NCBI RefSeq assembly: GCF_014207935.1
Contig: NZ_JACHLL010000004.1
Location: 124,001-188,000 of the forward strand
DNA: 64,000 nt
DNA from: Pseudomonas fluvialis
Lineage (GTDB): Bacteria; Pseudomonadota; Gammaproteobacteria; Pseudomonadales; Pseudomonadaceae
Reading direction: 5' to 3'
The position numbers and the translations under genes are program-made. Below, in pieces: positions 30,429-39,635 of the stretch (within the stretch, counting starts at the first letter, position 1; every line of letters begins with the position of its first letter). The notes beneath the pieces are model-generated. The model searched no databases, had not been told where the DNA came from, and saw only the letters and a program-made list of their open reading frames with translations.

Positions 30429-30896
30429 TTATTTGTGGTACGGATGTCCGGACAAGACTGTCCAGGCCCGATAGATCTGCTCACCGAGCAGGATGCGCAC
30501 CAGCGGATGCGGCAGAGTGAGCGGCGACAGCGACCAGCGCTGCTCACTGCGCGCACAGACTTCCGGCGCCAGCCCTTCCGGGCCACCGACCATGAGGTTG
30601 ACCGTGCGCGCATCCAGGCGCCAGCGTTCCAGCTCGGCAGCCAGTTGTTCGGTGCTCCAGGGTTTGCCGTGAACTTCCAGGGTGACGATGCGCTCGCCGG
30701 GCTGCACCTTGCTCAGCATGGCCTCACCCTCCTGACGGATCAGGCGGGCAACGTCGGCATTCTTGCCGCGGGTGTTGAGCGGAATTTCCACCAGTTCCAG
30801 GGGCAATTCCGGCGGCAGGCGCTTGACGTACTCCTGCCACCCCTCCTCGACCCAGCGCGGCATGCGCGAACCGACGGCAATCAGGCGAATGCGCAT
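30429..30896 (-). CDS. rlmH: 23S rRNA pseudouridine-1915 N3-methyltransferase
   Basis: A 155-residue SPOUT-family methyltransferase that modifies helix 69 of 70S ribosomes. The start [15 protein letters not shown] and the C-terminal trefoil-knot region ([33 protein letters not shown]) are diagnostic. It lies 11 bases upstream of mrdA and 9 bases after rsfS, so it belongs to the same leftward operon. Confidence 0.97.
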   Translation of the reverse strand: MRIRLIAVGSRMPRWVEEGWQEYVKRLPPELPLELVEIPLNTRGKNADVARLIRQEGEAMLSKVQPGERIVTLEVHGKPWSTEQLAAELERWRLDARTVNLMVGGPEGLAPEVCARSEQRWSLSPLTLPHPLVRILLGEQIYRAWTVLSGHPYHK

Positions 30897-30905
30897 GGCA
30901 GCGGC

Positions 30906-31265
30906 TTACTCGTGTTCCGCACCATGCTGGGCACGGCTCTGCTCAGCCCCTTGCCACAGCCGCTCGAGGTCATAGAACTGGCGGGTGGCGGTCTGCATGG
31001 CATGCACCACCACATCGCCCAGATCGAGCAGGGCCCACTCGCCGCCTTCCAGGCCTTCGCTGCCGATCGGGCGCACACCCTGCTCCTTGACCTTTTCCAG
31101 CACCTCATTGGCCATCGACTTGACGTGACGGCTGGAGGTACCGCTGGCGATCACCATGAAGTCGGTGACGCTGGTCTTGCCACGAACATCGATCACGGTG
31201 ATGTCCTGGGCCTTCATATCTTCCAGTGTGGCAACCGCCAGCTGGACCAGTTGTTCGTTTTGCAT
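30906..31265 (-). CDS. rsfS: ribosomal silencing factor RsfS
   Basis: A 119-residue factor that binds uL14 and blocks subunit joining in nutrient-poor cells. The start at 31265 gives [20 protein letters not shown]; upstream codons in the open frame belong to nadD in another frame. [24 protein letters not shown] and [15 protein letters not shown] are typical. nadD-rsfS-rlmH is a conserved order. Confidence 0.96.
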   Translation of the reverse strand: MQNEQLVQLAVATLEDMKAQDITVIDVRGKTSVTDFMVIASGTSSRHVKSMANEVLEKVKEQGVRPIGSEGLEGGEWALLDLGDVVVHAMQTATRQFYDLERLWQGAEQSRAQHGAEHE

Positions 31266-31285
31266 GGGTAACACGTCCTCGGTAA

Positions 31286-31930
31286 TCAGTTCGGCGCCCG
31301 GTACAGTCCGTGCGCATCGATGTAGTGCAACACCGCGTCGGGCAGCAGAAAGCGCACCGAGCAGCCTGCCGCCAGGCGGCGACGAATATCCGTGGCCGAC
31401 ACCGCGAGCGGCGCCTGCCAAACAAAGGCAATCTGCCCGGCCGGCCCGCACAGGGCCGCCGGTTCGTTCACACTGCGCGCCGCCAGCAGATCGCGCAGCG
31501 CTTCCGGTGCCTCACTGTCGGCATCCGGTCGTTGCAGCACCAGCAAGTGGCAGTGCTGCAGCAGTTCAGTCCAGCGTTGCCAGCTGGGCAAGCCACAAAA
31601 AGCATCCCAGCCCAGCAACAGAAACAACTGGTCATCCGCCCCCAGTTCGCCACGCAGCGACTCCAGGGTGTCGATGGTCCAGGACGGCGTCGTCCGGGCC
31701 AGTTCACGGTCATCGACCCGCAGCAGCGGCTCTCCCGCTACCGCCAAGCGCACCAGCTGCAGACGCTGCTCGGCAGTGACCTGCGGCGTATCCCGGTGCG
31801 GTGGCCGGGCACTGGGGATCAGTCGGACCTCATCCAGCGCCAGGAGTTCGGCCACCTCAAGTGCGCCACGCAGATGTCCAATGTGAATCGGATCAAAGGT
31901 GCCGCCGAGGACGCCGATGCGCAGGGCCAT
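31286..31930 (-). CDS. nadD: nicotinate-nucleotide adenylyltransferase
   Basis: A 214-residue enzyme making deamido-NAD from nicotinate mononucleotide and ATP. The start at 31930 gives [23 protein letters not shown] with the nucleotidyltransferase HxGH motif; the second signature SATDIRRRL is near the C-terminus. It lies between proA and rsfS in the usual Pseudomonas arrangement. Confidence 0.96.
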   Translation of the reverse strand: MALRIGVLGGTFDPIHIGHLRGALEVAELLALDEVRLIPSARPPHRDTPQVTAEQRLQLVRLAVAGEPLLRVDDRELARTTPSWTIDTLESLRGELGADDQLFLLLGWDAFCGLPSWQRWTELLQHCHLLVLQRPDADSEAPEALRDLLAARSVNEPAALCGPAGQIAFVWQAPLAVSATDIRRRLAAGCSVRFLLPDAVLHYIDAHGLYRAPN

Positions 31931-31943
31931 CAGGTACGCCTCA

Positions 31944-33209
31944 TCAGGTACGAATGTGCCCGTCGCCGAACACCACATATTTCTCGCTGGTCAGGCCTTC
32001 CAGGCCAACCGGGCCACGGGCGTGCAGCTTGTCGGTGGAAATGCCGATCTCCGCGCCCAGGCCGTACTCGAAGCCGTCGGCAAAACGGGTCGAGGCATTG
32101 ACCATCACCGAGCTGGAATCCACCTCGGTGAGGAAGCGCCGCGCATCGGTGAAGTTCTCGGTAATGATCGCATCGGTGTGCTGCGAGCCGTACTGGTTGA
32201 TGTGTTCGATGGCCTCATCCAGCGAATCGACTATGCGGATCGCCAGGATCGGCGCATTGTACTCGGCGTACCAGTCATCCTCGCTCGCAGCCAGCACATC
32301 GCTACCCAGCAGCGCGCGGGTACGCTCGCAACCACGCAGTTCGACACCCTTGTCGCGGTAGATGGTCGCCAGCGGCGGCAACACGCGATCAGCGATCGCA
32401 CTGTGCACCAGCAGGGTTTCCATGGCATTGCAGGGCGAGTAGCGCTGGGTCTTGGCGTTGTCGGCGACGCGAATGGCCTTCTCCACATCGGCGGCCACGT
32501 CGATATACACATGGCACACGCCATCGAGGTGCTTGATCACCGGCACCTTGGCGTCTCGGCTGATGCGTTCGATCAGGCCCTTGCCGCCTCGTGGCACGAT
32601 TACGTCGACGAACTCCGGCATGCTGATCAGCGCGCCAACCGCTGCGCGATCGGTGGTTTCCACTACCTGCACGGCCGCCGCCGGCAAGCCGGCTTCGGCC
32701 AGGCCCTGCTGGATACAGCGGGCAATCGCCTGATTGGAATGAATGGCCTCGGAGCCGCCGCGCAGGATGGTGGCATTGCCGGATTTCAGGCACAGGCTGG
32801 CGGCATCGATGGTCACATTGGGCCGCGACTCATAGATGATGCCGATCACGCCCAGCGGCACGCGCATCTTGCCGACCTGGATACCAGACGGCAGGTAGCG
32901 CATGCCCTGGATTTCGCCGATCGGGTCGGGCAGGGTCGCCACCTGGCGCAGGCCTTCGATCATGCTGTCAATGACCGCCGGCGTCAGTGCCAGACGGTCG
33001 ACCATGGCCGGCTCCAGGCCATTGGCACGGGCGGCAGCCAGGTCCAGCTCATTGGCCGCCACCAGCGCCGGGCGGGCGGCATCGAGGGCGCCGGCAGCCG
33101 CCTGCAGGGCGCGGTTCTTCTGGGCAGTACTGGCACGGGCCAGCACACGCGACGCTTCACGGGCAGCCTGACCCAGGCGGGTCATGTAGTCGAGCACGGA
33201 CTCGGTCAT
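31944..33209 (-). CDS. proA: gamma-glutamyl phosphate reductase
   Basis: A 421-residue NADPH enzyme of proline synthesis, reducing gamma-glutamyl phosphate to the semialdehyde. An aldehyde-dehydrogenase-like fold is evident, with [12 protein letters not shown] carrying the catalytic Cys and [22 protein letters not shown]. The ATG at 33209 is preferred to a TTG two codons upstream. It is the first gene of the leftward block ending at the carboxypeptidase gene. Confidence 0.96.
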   Translation of the reverse strand: MTESVLDYMTRLGQAAREASRVLARASTAQKNRALQAAAGALDAARPALVAANELDLAAARANGLEPAMVDRLALTPAVIDSMIEGLRQVATLPDPIGEIQGMRYLPSGIQVGKMRVPLGVIGIIYESRPNVTIDAASLCLKSGNATILRGGSEAIHSNQAIARCIQQGLAEAGLPAAAVQVVETTDRAAVGALISMPEFVDVIVPRGGKGLIERISRDAKVPVIKHLDGVCHVYIDVAADVEKAIRVADNAKTQRYSPCNAMETLLVHSAIADRVLPPLATIYRDKGVELRGCERTRALLGSDVLAASEDDWYAEYNAPILAIRIVDSLDEAIEHINQYGSQHTDAIITENFTDARRFLTEVDSSSVMVNASTRFADGFEYGLGAEIGISTDKLHARGPVGLEGLTSEKYVVFGDGHIRT

Positions 33210-33521
33210 GGTCAATCAAGCCTGACGTTCAAGGAAAACGGCCGATTATAGCCGCGCAGCCCCAGCAAGCCCAGCCATGCCGGCCAGATGGTAGACAGTG
33301 CATCCCACTGACCCTCCTCGTCACCGCGCCAGCCCGGCAGGCTGGGCCTGCGCGCTGAAACGGTGACACCCGCCGCACGTCGCACACCCTCCCCCACCCG
33401 AAGGATGGGTAAACAAAAACACCGCCGATGTTTACTTTGAATACCACAGCCCCCGTCGCAGCGGCGTACCGACCCGACGGCGGAGCACAACAACAAGGCA
33501 CTGGAATGCCGGAGATCGCCC
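33210..33521. other. 312-base divergent intergenic region with inverted repeat
   Basis: The region between proA and the divergent hydrolase has no ORF I can support. It contains one AT-rich patch with a perfect 7-base inverted repeat, GTAAACA (33409-33415) and TGTTTAC (33429-33435), separated by 13 bases, about 90 bases before the hydrolase start. It could be a dimeric regulator site. The rest is GC-rich with a Shine-Dalgarno-like GGAG just before 33522. Confidence 0.5.
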
Positions 33522-34745
33522 ATGCGCTACCGCACCGACTTCAACCCAAGCCTGCTTGGCACAACCCCGGACGTGCTGGAGCTGGGCCCCTGGCGCCTGC
33601 ACTACCTGGCGTTCGCCAGCTCGGCTGGCGACTCGCGCGAACCGGTCCTGATGCTCGGCGGCGCCTTCCAGAGCTTTCGCTCCTTCGCCAATGAGGTGCA
33701 GGAGCTGCTCGCCGAGCACCCGGTGATCCTCCTCGACCTGCCCGGCCAGGGCGGTAACCTGCAGGAGGCCGGCGAACTCAGCCTGGAACAGCTGGCCGAT
33801 CTGATCGCCGGCTTTGCCGACAGCCTCGACCTGCCGCCACTGATGCCGATTGGCCTGTCCTACGGCTCGACCCTGGCCGCCCTGTTCGCCAGCCGTCATC
33901 CGCAGCGCTGTGCCCGCCTGTTGCTGTCGGGCATCACCGCCTTCGGCCGTCCGGGCTCGCGGCGCCTGCTCGAAGAGGGCCTCAGCCTGCTCGCCGAAGG
34001 ACGCCAGCAGGCCTTCGCCCAAGCCGCGCTGAACAACCTGCTCAACCCGCAGCAGCTGCAGCACACCGATGTCGCCCCGGCGTTTCGCAAGGCCCTGCTG
34101 CGGCAGATGCAACGCCTGTCAGCCGCCGAGATCGCCCGCTACCAGCAGAACAGCCAGCGTCTGCTCGACTTCACCGGTTTCCGTCAGCACCCGCAATGTC
34201 CGACCCTGGTACTGGCCGGCGAGTTCGACCACTTCACCCAGCCCTGGGAGCAGGCATTGTTTGCCGCCGCCTGCCCGCAGGGGCGCTACAGCCTGATCCA
34301 GGGCGCCGACCACCTGGCCCAATTCGAGCGCCGCGAAGCCTGCGCCGCCCTGTATCAGCCCTTCCTGCGCGGCGAGCCAGTCCCCGAGCAGGTCAGCGGC
34401 GGACGGACCCTGGCGTCACAGCACCTGACCCAACTGGAACGCCGCAGCGAAGCGCGCCGTCGCCCGCAACTGCCACGCGCGCAGCTGCGCCATGCCGAGA
34501 TCGGCAGCTGGTCGGTGGAGGTCAGTGAACTGGGCTTCTTCGGCGGCAAACTGAATGCCGCCCTGCCGACCGGCCTGCCCGCACGCGGCTGGCAATTGCA
34601 GTGGAGTGACAGGCCGGCCCTGGAAATTCTGCCGCTGCAGCACAACAACCAGGGCTTCAGCTTCGTCACCCTGCACAGCGATGCCGATGCCAGCGGCGCC
34701 CTGGCCGCCCAGCTGCAGCCCGCGCCACTGTCCGCCTGCGCCTGA
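33522..34745 (+). CDS. alpha/beta hydrolase with C-terminal PilZ-like domain
   Basis: A 407-residue cytosolic protein. Residues about 40-285 form an alpha/beta hydrolase with nucleophile elbow GLSYG (Ser113), acid D236 (EFDHF) and base H264 (GADHL), a complete triad. The final 100 residues look like a PilZ domain: RSEAR at 308-312 fits RxxxR, and EVSELG at 333-338 fits the [D/N]xSxxG motif except for Glu in the first position, followed by FFGG. PilZ domains bind cyclic di-GMP, so activity may be second-messenger controlled; this is inferred. Substrate unknown; RhlA-like acyltransferases share the hydrolase fold. It converges directly on the next gene. Confidence 0.75.
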   Translation: MRYRTDFNPSLLGTTPDVLELGPWRLHYLAFASSAGDSREPVLMLGGAFQSFRSFANEVQELLAEHPVILLDLPGQGGNLQEAGELSLEQLADLIAGFADSLDLPPLMPIGLSYGSTLAALFASRHPQRCARLLLSGITAFGRPGSRRLLEEGLSLLAEGRQQAFAQAALNNLLNPQQLQHTDVAPAFRKALLRQMQRLSAAEIARYQQNSQRLLDFTGFRQHPQCPTLVLAGEFDHFTQPWEQALFAAACPQGRYSLIQGADHLAQFERREACAALYQPFLRGEPVPEQVSGGRTLASQHLTQLERRSEARRRPQLPRAQLRHAEIGSWSVEVSELGFFGGKLNAALPTGLPARGWQLQWSDRPALEILPLQHNNQGFSFVTLHSDADASGALAAQLQPAPLSACA

Positions 34746-35588
34746 TCAGACGCGGGCGTCGATCACCCGCACCAGCCCGGGCAGGCGCCCACGCGGCAGC
34801 TGACGGCGCAGGCTTTCCTCATGCGGGTCGAGCACCGCGACCTGCCTGAAGCCACAACGGGCAAAGCCTGCCTCGATGGCCGCCTGATCGCGGTAGTGCA
34901 ACGGATACTTGCCGCGGGTCAGCAGCCCCACCAGCCCCACACCCCAGCGTAACTGCCGGTAGCTGGGATGTTCCTGCAGATCGGGATACAGATCGGTCAG
35001 GTAACTGCCCTGGACAAAGCCCTTGAGCTGCTCGGCCAGGCGCGCCCAGAACCCCTCAATCACCCCCAGCTCGAAGTAGTTGACCAGGCCTTCGGTAATC
35101 ACCAGCACCGGCTGCGCCGGGTCCAGCCGGGCGAACAGGGCCGCCAGACTGCACTCACCGTCAGCGGCCAGAATATCCACCGCCTGCACCTGATGTTGCT
35201 CGCCCAGCCAGCCCTGACTGGCCAGCAGACGGCGCTTGCGCGCCGCCATCGGCGGTAGATCGGCCTCCACGTAGTGCAGCTGCGGATAGCGCTGACGAAA
35301 GCGCTGCCCACGGGGCGACAGGCCGCAGGCAATTTCCACCACCTGGGTCACGCCGCGCTGCTCGATGGCCTCCGTCAGCAAGGCATCGATCAGCAGATGA
35401 CGCTGCAGCAGCAGGCGTTCCAGATCGATATCGAAGCGCCGCGCCGCCCAGGTGATCGGACTCAGCACGACATGGGCAAAGCGGCCGAAATCGGTAACGA
35501 AAGCCGGATTGGATAGCTGATGGCGGTACCAGACATAGCCGGTGTAGTGCGCACTGGGGCTGATATGGGCGCTATCGGTACGGGGCAT
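34746..35588 (-). CDS. leucine-carboxyl-methyltransferase-family SAM methyltransferase
   Basis: A 280-residue class I methyltransferase of the LCM/PPM (PF04072-like) type. The SAM-binding motif is VVEIACGLSPRGQRFR, followed by YVEADLPPMAARKRRLL and VLVITEGLVNYF, the family pattern. Substrate is unknown; bacterial members are often linked to natural-product or polyketide methylation, but nothing nearby supports that. Its stop immediately abuts the stop of the convergent hydrolase. Confidence 0.78.
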   Translation of the reverse strand: MPRTDSAHISPSAHYTGYVWYRHQLSNPAFVTDFGRFAHVVLSPITWAARRFDIDLERLLLQRHLLIDALLTEAIEQRGVTQVVEIACGLSPRGQRFRQRYPQLHYVEADLPPMAARKRRLLASQGWLGEQHQVQAVDILAADGECSLAALFARLDPAQPVLVITEGLVNYFELGVIEGFWARLAEQLKGFVQGSYLTDLYPDLQEHPSYRQLRWGVGLVGLLTRGKYPLHYRDQAAIEAGFARCGFRQVAVLDPHEESLRRQLPRGRLPGLVRVIDARV

Positions 35589-35648
35589 GGATGGCTCTTA
35601 TTGTTTTTCTGTGTTTTTCGGCAGCTCCGGCAGGCCCGGCGCTCCCCC

Positions 35649-35654
35649 TATAAT
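35649..35654 (+). promoter_or_regulatory. sigma70-like -10 element upstream of mpg
   Basis: A perfect TATAAT followed by CGGCC stands 39 bases before the mpg ATG. No convincing -35 partner is visible. Confidence 0.38.
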
Positions 35655-35693
35655 CGGCCAGCCTATGCCGCTACCGAGCCCGACGACAGCCCC

Positions 35694-36419
35694 ATGCGCG
35701 ACGAACCCACCCTAAGTTTGCCCTGGCCAGAAGCCCGCCCGCTGGAGGCCGCGTTTTTCCAGCGTGATGCATTGCAGGTTGCCGCCAATCTGCTGGGCAA
35801 GGTGATCCGCCACCGTGTCGACGGGCTTTGGCTCAGTGCCCGCATCATCGAGACCGAGGCCTACTATGGCGCGGAAAAAGGCAGCCATGCCTCGCTCGGC
35901 TATACCCACAAACGCCGCGCGCTGTTCCTCGACGGCGGCCACATCTATATGTACTACGCCCGCGGTGGCGATTCGCTGAATTTCAGCGCTGCCGGCCCCG
36001 GCAATGCTGTACTGATCAAATCCGCCATGGCCTGGCCGGACGCTTTCTGCACAGCCGAGGCCGTCGCCCGCATGCAGCACAACAACCCCGACCGCCTGGG
36101 CCGGCCACGCTCACTGCAGGCGCTGTGCAGCGGCCAGACCCTGCTCTGTCGCGCACTCGGCCTCAAGGTTCCGGACTGGGATGCCCGCAGCTTCGACCCG
36201 CAACGACTATTTGTCGATGACATTGGCGAGCGCCCGGCGGCCATCATCCAGACCACCCGCCTGGGCATCCCGACCGGTCGCGACGAACACCTGCCCTACC
36301 GCCTGGTCGAAGCCGAATACACCCGCCACTGCACCCGCAATCCGCTGCGCCGTGGGCAAGTGGCCGGGCGCGACTACCGCTGGCTGGACAACACCGACGC
36401 ACTGGAGATCGCCCACTGA
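35694..36419 (+). CDS. mpg: DNA-3-methyladenine glycosylase (AAG/MPG family)
   Basis: A 241-residue base-excision glycosylase removing alkylated and deaminated purines. The start at 35694 precedes the conserved core: RIIETEAYYGAEKGSHAS with the catalytic Glu, THKRRALFLDGGHIYMYYARGG with the intercalating Tyr region, and GPGNAVLIKSA. The open frame extends to 35520 but lacks family similarity there and crosses a -10-like element. The stop overlaps the next gene's start (TGATG). Confidence 0.92.
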   Translation: MRDEPTLSLPWPEARPLEAAFFQRDALQVAANLLGKVIRHRVDGLWLSARIIETEAYYGAEKGSHASLGYTHKRRALFLDGGHIYMYYARGGDSLNFSAAGPGNAVLIKSAMAWPDAFCTAEAVARMQHNNPDRLGRPRSLQALCSGQTLLCRALGLKVPDWDARSFDPQRLFVDDIGERPAAIIQTTRLGIPTGRDEHLPYRLVEAEYTRHCTRNPLRRGQVAGRDYRWLDNTDALEIAH

Positions 36420-37735
36420 TGGCCTGGCTCGACACCCTCACCGCCTGGCTGGCGGCCCACCCGCACTGGCTGGGCCTGGCCGTTTTCCTGCTCGCCTTCG
36501 GCGAATGCCTGGCCATCGTCGGTCTGCTGATTCCCGGCACCGTGCTGCTGTTTGCAGTGGCCGTGCTGGCCGGCAACGGCGCCCTGCCGCTGTGGGAAAC
36601 CCTGCTGTTGGGCTTTGTCGGCGGCATGCTCGGCGACCTGTGCAGCTATGCCCTGGGACGCCGCTTCCACCAGAACATCCGCGGGCTGCCGGTGCTGCGC
36701 GACCATCCCCAATGGCTGGCCAGCGCCGAGCAGCATTTTGAGCGCTACGGCGTGATCAGCCTGCTGGCAGGGCGCTTCATCGGCCCGCTGCGCCCGATGT
36801 TGCCCATGGTCGCCGGCATGCTCGACATGCCGTTCGGCCGCTTCACCGCCGTCAGCCTGCTGGCCGGCAGCGGTTGGGCGATTGCCTATCTGCTGCCCGG
36901 CTGGGCTACCGGCGCCGCCCTGCGCCTGCCGTTACCGGCGGACTTCTGGCAGAACGCCGCGCTGGTCGCTGGCGGCCTGGCGCTGCTGCTGGGCCTGACA
37001 ATCCACGGCACCCTGCGCGAACAGCGCCGGACCACACCCTTGAGCGCCCTACTCAGCCTCGCTCTGCTGATCGCCCTGCTGCTGGGCTGGCGCGGCCTGG
37101 CCGACCTCGACCAGGGCCTGCTCAACCTGGTGCAGGAGCAGCGTCATGGTGCGCTGGATGGCCTGATGGTGGTGGTCACCCGCCTCGGTGACCTGAGCAC
37201 CCAGCTCGCCGCCGGCACGCTGCTGATAGCCCTGCTGGCACTGGCCCGCCAGTGGCGTGCCATGCTGTTTGCCGCCGTCGCGCTGCTTGGCACAGCCGTC
37301 AGCAACGGACTGCTCAAACAGTTGATCGAACGCGCACGTCCCGAGGTTCTGCTGGAGCCGCTGCACAGTTTCAGCCTGCCCAGCGGCCACAGCTCCGCGG
37401 CCTTTGCCTTCTTTCTGGTGCTGGGGATTCTCGCCGGTCGCGGTCTTCCGGGGCGCTCACGCCTCGCCTGGCTGCTGCTGGCCTGCCTGCCGGCCCTGGC
37501 CATTGCGGTATCGCGCCTGTACCTAGGCGTGCATTGGCCCAGCGACCTGCTGGCGGGCGGCCTGCTGGCCAGCACCTGGTGCGCCTGCAGCCTGGCACTG
37601 ATGCAGCGTCATCAGGTAATGCCGGCATTGCCGGCCAGAGTCTGGTGGTTGCTGCTACCGGCCCTGCTGGCGTTGTTCGGTGCCTTCGCCACTTGGGCGC
37701 TGCCGGCGGCCTTCGAGCTGTATCGCTACCGCTGA
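36419..37735 (+). CDS. DedA-PAP2 fusion membrane protein
   Basis: A 438-residue membrane protein with two parts. Residues 1-200 form a DedA/VTT domain (FGECLAIVGLLIPGTVLLF, YALGRRF, LAGRFIGPLRPMLPMVAGM), a family of lipid scramblases for undecaprenyl phosphate or phospholipid. Residues 200-438 form a PAP2 phosphatase with all three motifs: KQLIERARP, LPSGHSSAAF and VSRLYLGVHWPSD. The fusion could couple dephosphorylation of a lipid pyrophosphate to its flipping; inferred. Translationally coupled to mpg. Confidence 0.9.
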   Translation: MAWLDTLTAWLAAHPHWLGLAVFLLAFGECLAIVGLLIPGTVLLFAVAVLAGNGALPLWETLLLGFVGGMLGDLCSYALGRRFHQNIRGLPVLRDHPQWLASAEQHFERYGVISLLAGRFIGPLRPMLPMVAGMLDMPFGRFTAVSLLAGSGWAIAYLLPGWATGAALRLPLPADFWQNAALVAGGLALLLGLTIHGTLREQRRTTPLSALLSLALLIALLLGWRGLADLDQGLLNLVQEQRHGALDGLMVVVTRLGDLSTQLAAGTLLIALLALARQWRAMLFAAVALLGTAVSNGLLKQLIERARPEVLLEPLHSFSLPSGHSSAAFAFFLVLGILAGRGLPGRSRLAWLLLACLPALAIAVSRLYLGVHWPSDLLAGGLLASTWCACSLALMQRHQVMPALPARVWWLLLPALLALFGAFATWALPAAFELYRYR

Positions 37736-37741
37736 CCGTCT

Positions 37742-38332
37742 TCAGGCGATCAGCTCGCCCTGCAGGGCACTGAGAAAGGTCTGGATACGCGCCAGACGCT
37801 GCGCGGCATCCGCCTCCTCCAGCAGTTCAAGCTTCTGCTCCTGACTCAGTGGCAGCAGATAGGCCAGCTGATGCGCCAGCGCCTGCTGCCCCTCGACCAC
37901 GCCGCCCATGCCCAGCGCCGCCACCATGGGGTGTTCGGCCAGCGCCAGCAGCAGGGCCGCCAGATCAACATGCTCGGCCAGCAGCGGGCGGTCCTCGCCC
38001 TCGTCCAGCCACTGCACCTCAGCCAGCAGCAACTGATCAGGCTGCACCTGGGAGGACTGCACGGTAAAGCGCCGCCCACCCTCGACCCGAATGCCGAGCA
38101 GGCCGTTGTCCTGCTGATGAAAGTCGCGAATCAGCGCTTCGCAGCCATGCCAGGCAAAACGCCCTGGCGCCTCGCCCACCTCGCGACCTTCGAGAATGCC
38201 GACCACGCCAAAGCCTTCGCCGCGCTTCATGCAGGCGGACACCATATCCAGATAGCGCGCCTCGAAAATCTGCAGATCGAGACGGCAGCCGGGAAACAGC
38301 ACGGTATTGAGAGGGAACAACGGCAGGCTCAC
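37742..38332 (-). CDS. LON N-terminal substrate-binding-domain protein
   Basis: A 196-residue cytosolic protein consisting of the Lon protease N-terminal (PUA-like plus helical) domain without ATPase or protease parts. LPLFPLNTVLFPGCRLDLQIFEARYLDM and GILEGREVGE are typical. Possible role as adaptor or regulator; not established. It ends 6 bases from the convergent DedA-PAP2 gene and lies 10 bases downstream of lrgB. Confidence 0.88.
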   Translation of the reverse strand: MSLPLFPLNTVLFPGCRLDLQIFEARYLDMVSACMKRGEGFGVVGILEGREVGEAPGRFAWHGCEALIRDFHQQDNGLLGIRVEGGRRFTVQSSQVQPDQLLLAEVQWLDEGEDRPLLAEHVDLAALLLALAEHPMVAALGMGGVVEGQQALAHQLAYLLPLSQEQKLELLEEADAAQRLARIQTFLSALQGELIA

Positions 38333-38342
38333 AGAAAGCTCC

Positions 38343-39059
38343 TCACACGATCAGCGCCACGACCAGTGGCAGCACCACCGCGGTGGCCACACCCATCAGG
38401 CTCATCGACAGCGCGGCAAAGGCGCCACACTCCTCGCCCTCCTGCAGCGCCCGCGCCGTACCCACCGCATGGGCGGCCAGGCCCAGGGCCATACCGTGGG
38501 CTGCCGGGTGACGCACGCCAATCAGGCGCAGCAGCTCGGGACCGAACATCGCACCCAGCACTCCAGTCAGCAGCACGAACACCGCCGCCAACGCTGCCAC
38601 GCCGCCGATCTCTGCGGCCACCAGCATGGCGATCGGCGAGGTCACCGACTTGGGCGCCAGGGTCATGAGCATCTGCTGATCAACTCCGAACAGCCAGCCC
38701 AACCCCACCCCCAGCACGGTCGCAACCACACCGGCCAGCACCAGGGTGATCAGCACCGGCCAGAACAGCAGGCGGATGCGCTTGATGTTCATGAACAGCG
38801 GCACGGCCAGGGCCACGGTGGCCGGCCCCAGGAACAGGGTCAGCAGCTCGCTGTGCCGGCGGTATTCCTCAAAGCCGATATCCAGCAGCCACAGGCAGCC
38901 AATGACCAGGGCCATGGACACCAGCACCGGCTGCAGAAATACCCAGCGAGTACGCTCGTAAGCGGCCATGGCCAGCTGGTAACTGCCCAGCGTCAGACCG
39001 AAGGCAAACAGCGGGTGATGGATCACAGCCTGCCAGGCCGCCTGCCAGTCGGCACTCAT
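38343..39059 (-). CDS. lrgB: LrgB/CidB-family membrane protein
   Basis: A 238-residue multi-pass membrane protein of the LrgB family, partner of CidA/LrgA in holin-like control of autolysis or pyruvate/metabolite export. KSVTSPIAMLVAAEIGG and GVRHPAAHGMALGLAAHAVGTARALQEGE, the conserved family stretches, are intact. It overlaps lrgA by 4 bases (39056-39059). Confidence 0.93.
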   Translation of the reverse strand: MSADWQAAWQAVIHHPLFAFGLTLGSYQLAMAAYERTRWVFLQPVLVSMALVIGCLWLLDIGFEEYRRHSELLTLFLGPATVALAVPLFMNIKRIRLLFWPVLITLVLAGVVATVLGVGLGWLFGVDQQMLMTLAPKSVTSPIAMLVAAEIGGVAALAAVFVLLTGVLGAMFGPELLRLIGVRHPAAHGMALGLAAHAVGTARALQEGEECGAFAALSMSLMGVATAVVLPLVVALIV

Positions 39060-39415
39060 GGTGCCTCCCGGCGCTGCTGACGTTCGATCAGGCGCTGCAT
39101 CAGCCAGCCGGTAAACAGCAGGGCCAGCACCAGCGACAGCAACAGTGCCGCCGCCAGCGCCCAGAAATTGGCCCGCAGCACCGGGCCATAGAGCATCACC
39201 CCGGCCGCCGCCGGCACCAGCAGCAAGGGCAGGTAGCGCAACAGGCTGGTCGAGGCCACGGCCAGCGGCTCGTCCACCTCACCGCGCCAGAGCAGGAAGA
39301 TGAACAACAGCACCAGGCCGATGATCGGCCCGGGCAGAAAACTCAGCCACAGCACATTGAGCAGAGTGCCGAGCAATTGGAAGAGCACCAGTGCGGTCAG
39401 GCCACGGAGCAGCAT
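39056..39415 (-). CDS. lrgA: CidA/LrgA-family holin-like protein
   Basis: A 119-residue protein with four hydrophobic segments and the family motif FLPGPIIGLVLLFIFL. The ATG at 39415 is chosen because a clear GCAGGAG ribosome site lies 6 bases upstream; an in-frame ATG five codons earlier would include that site in the coding sequence. It is translationally coupled to lrgB. Confidence 0.9.
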   Translation of the reverse strand: MLLRGLTALVLFQLLGTLLNVLWLSFLPGPIIGLVLLFIFLLWRGEVDEPLAVASTSLLRYLPLLLVPAAAGVMLYGPVLRANFWALAAALLLSLVLALLFTGWLMQRLIERQQRREAP

Positions 39416-39635
39416 GGAAATCTCCTGCAAGCATGCCGCGGCATTATGGCAGTTCGCCGCGGCGTGGATAAACGATGATTTCGCGCAGTGATGCGCTTGA
39501 CCAAGGCGCAGCCACGTGATGATCTAGGGCCATAGCGCACCGGGCGATCCAGCACCCGAGGCTGAGCAGGACAGCACAGCCAAGCTGGCAGACCGGGGCC
39601 AATAAGAATAACAACCCGCCCCTCATGGAGGACGT

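Noticed and set aside
28507..30474. 655-codon frame antisense to mrdA
   Set aside because: Shadow of PBP2, whose STIK, SND and KSGT motifs are intact; the antisense product is His/Gln/Arg-rich without family features.
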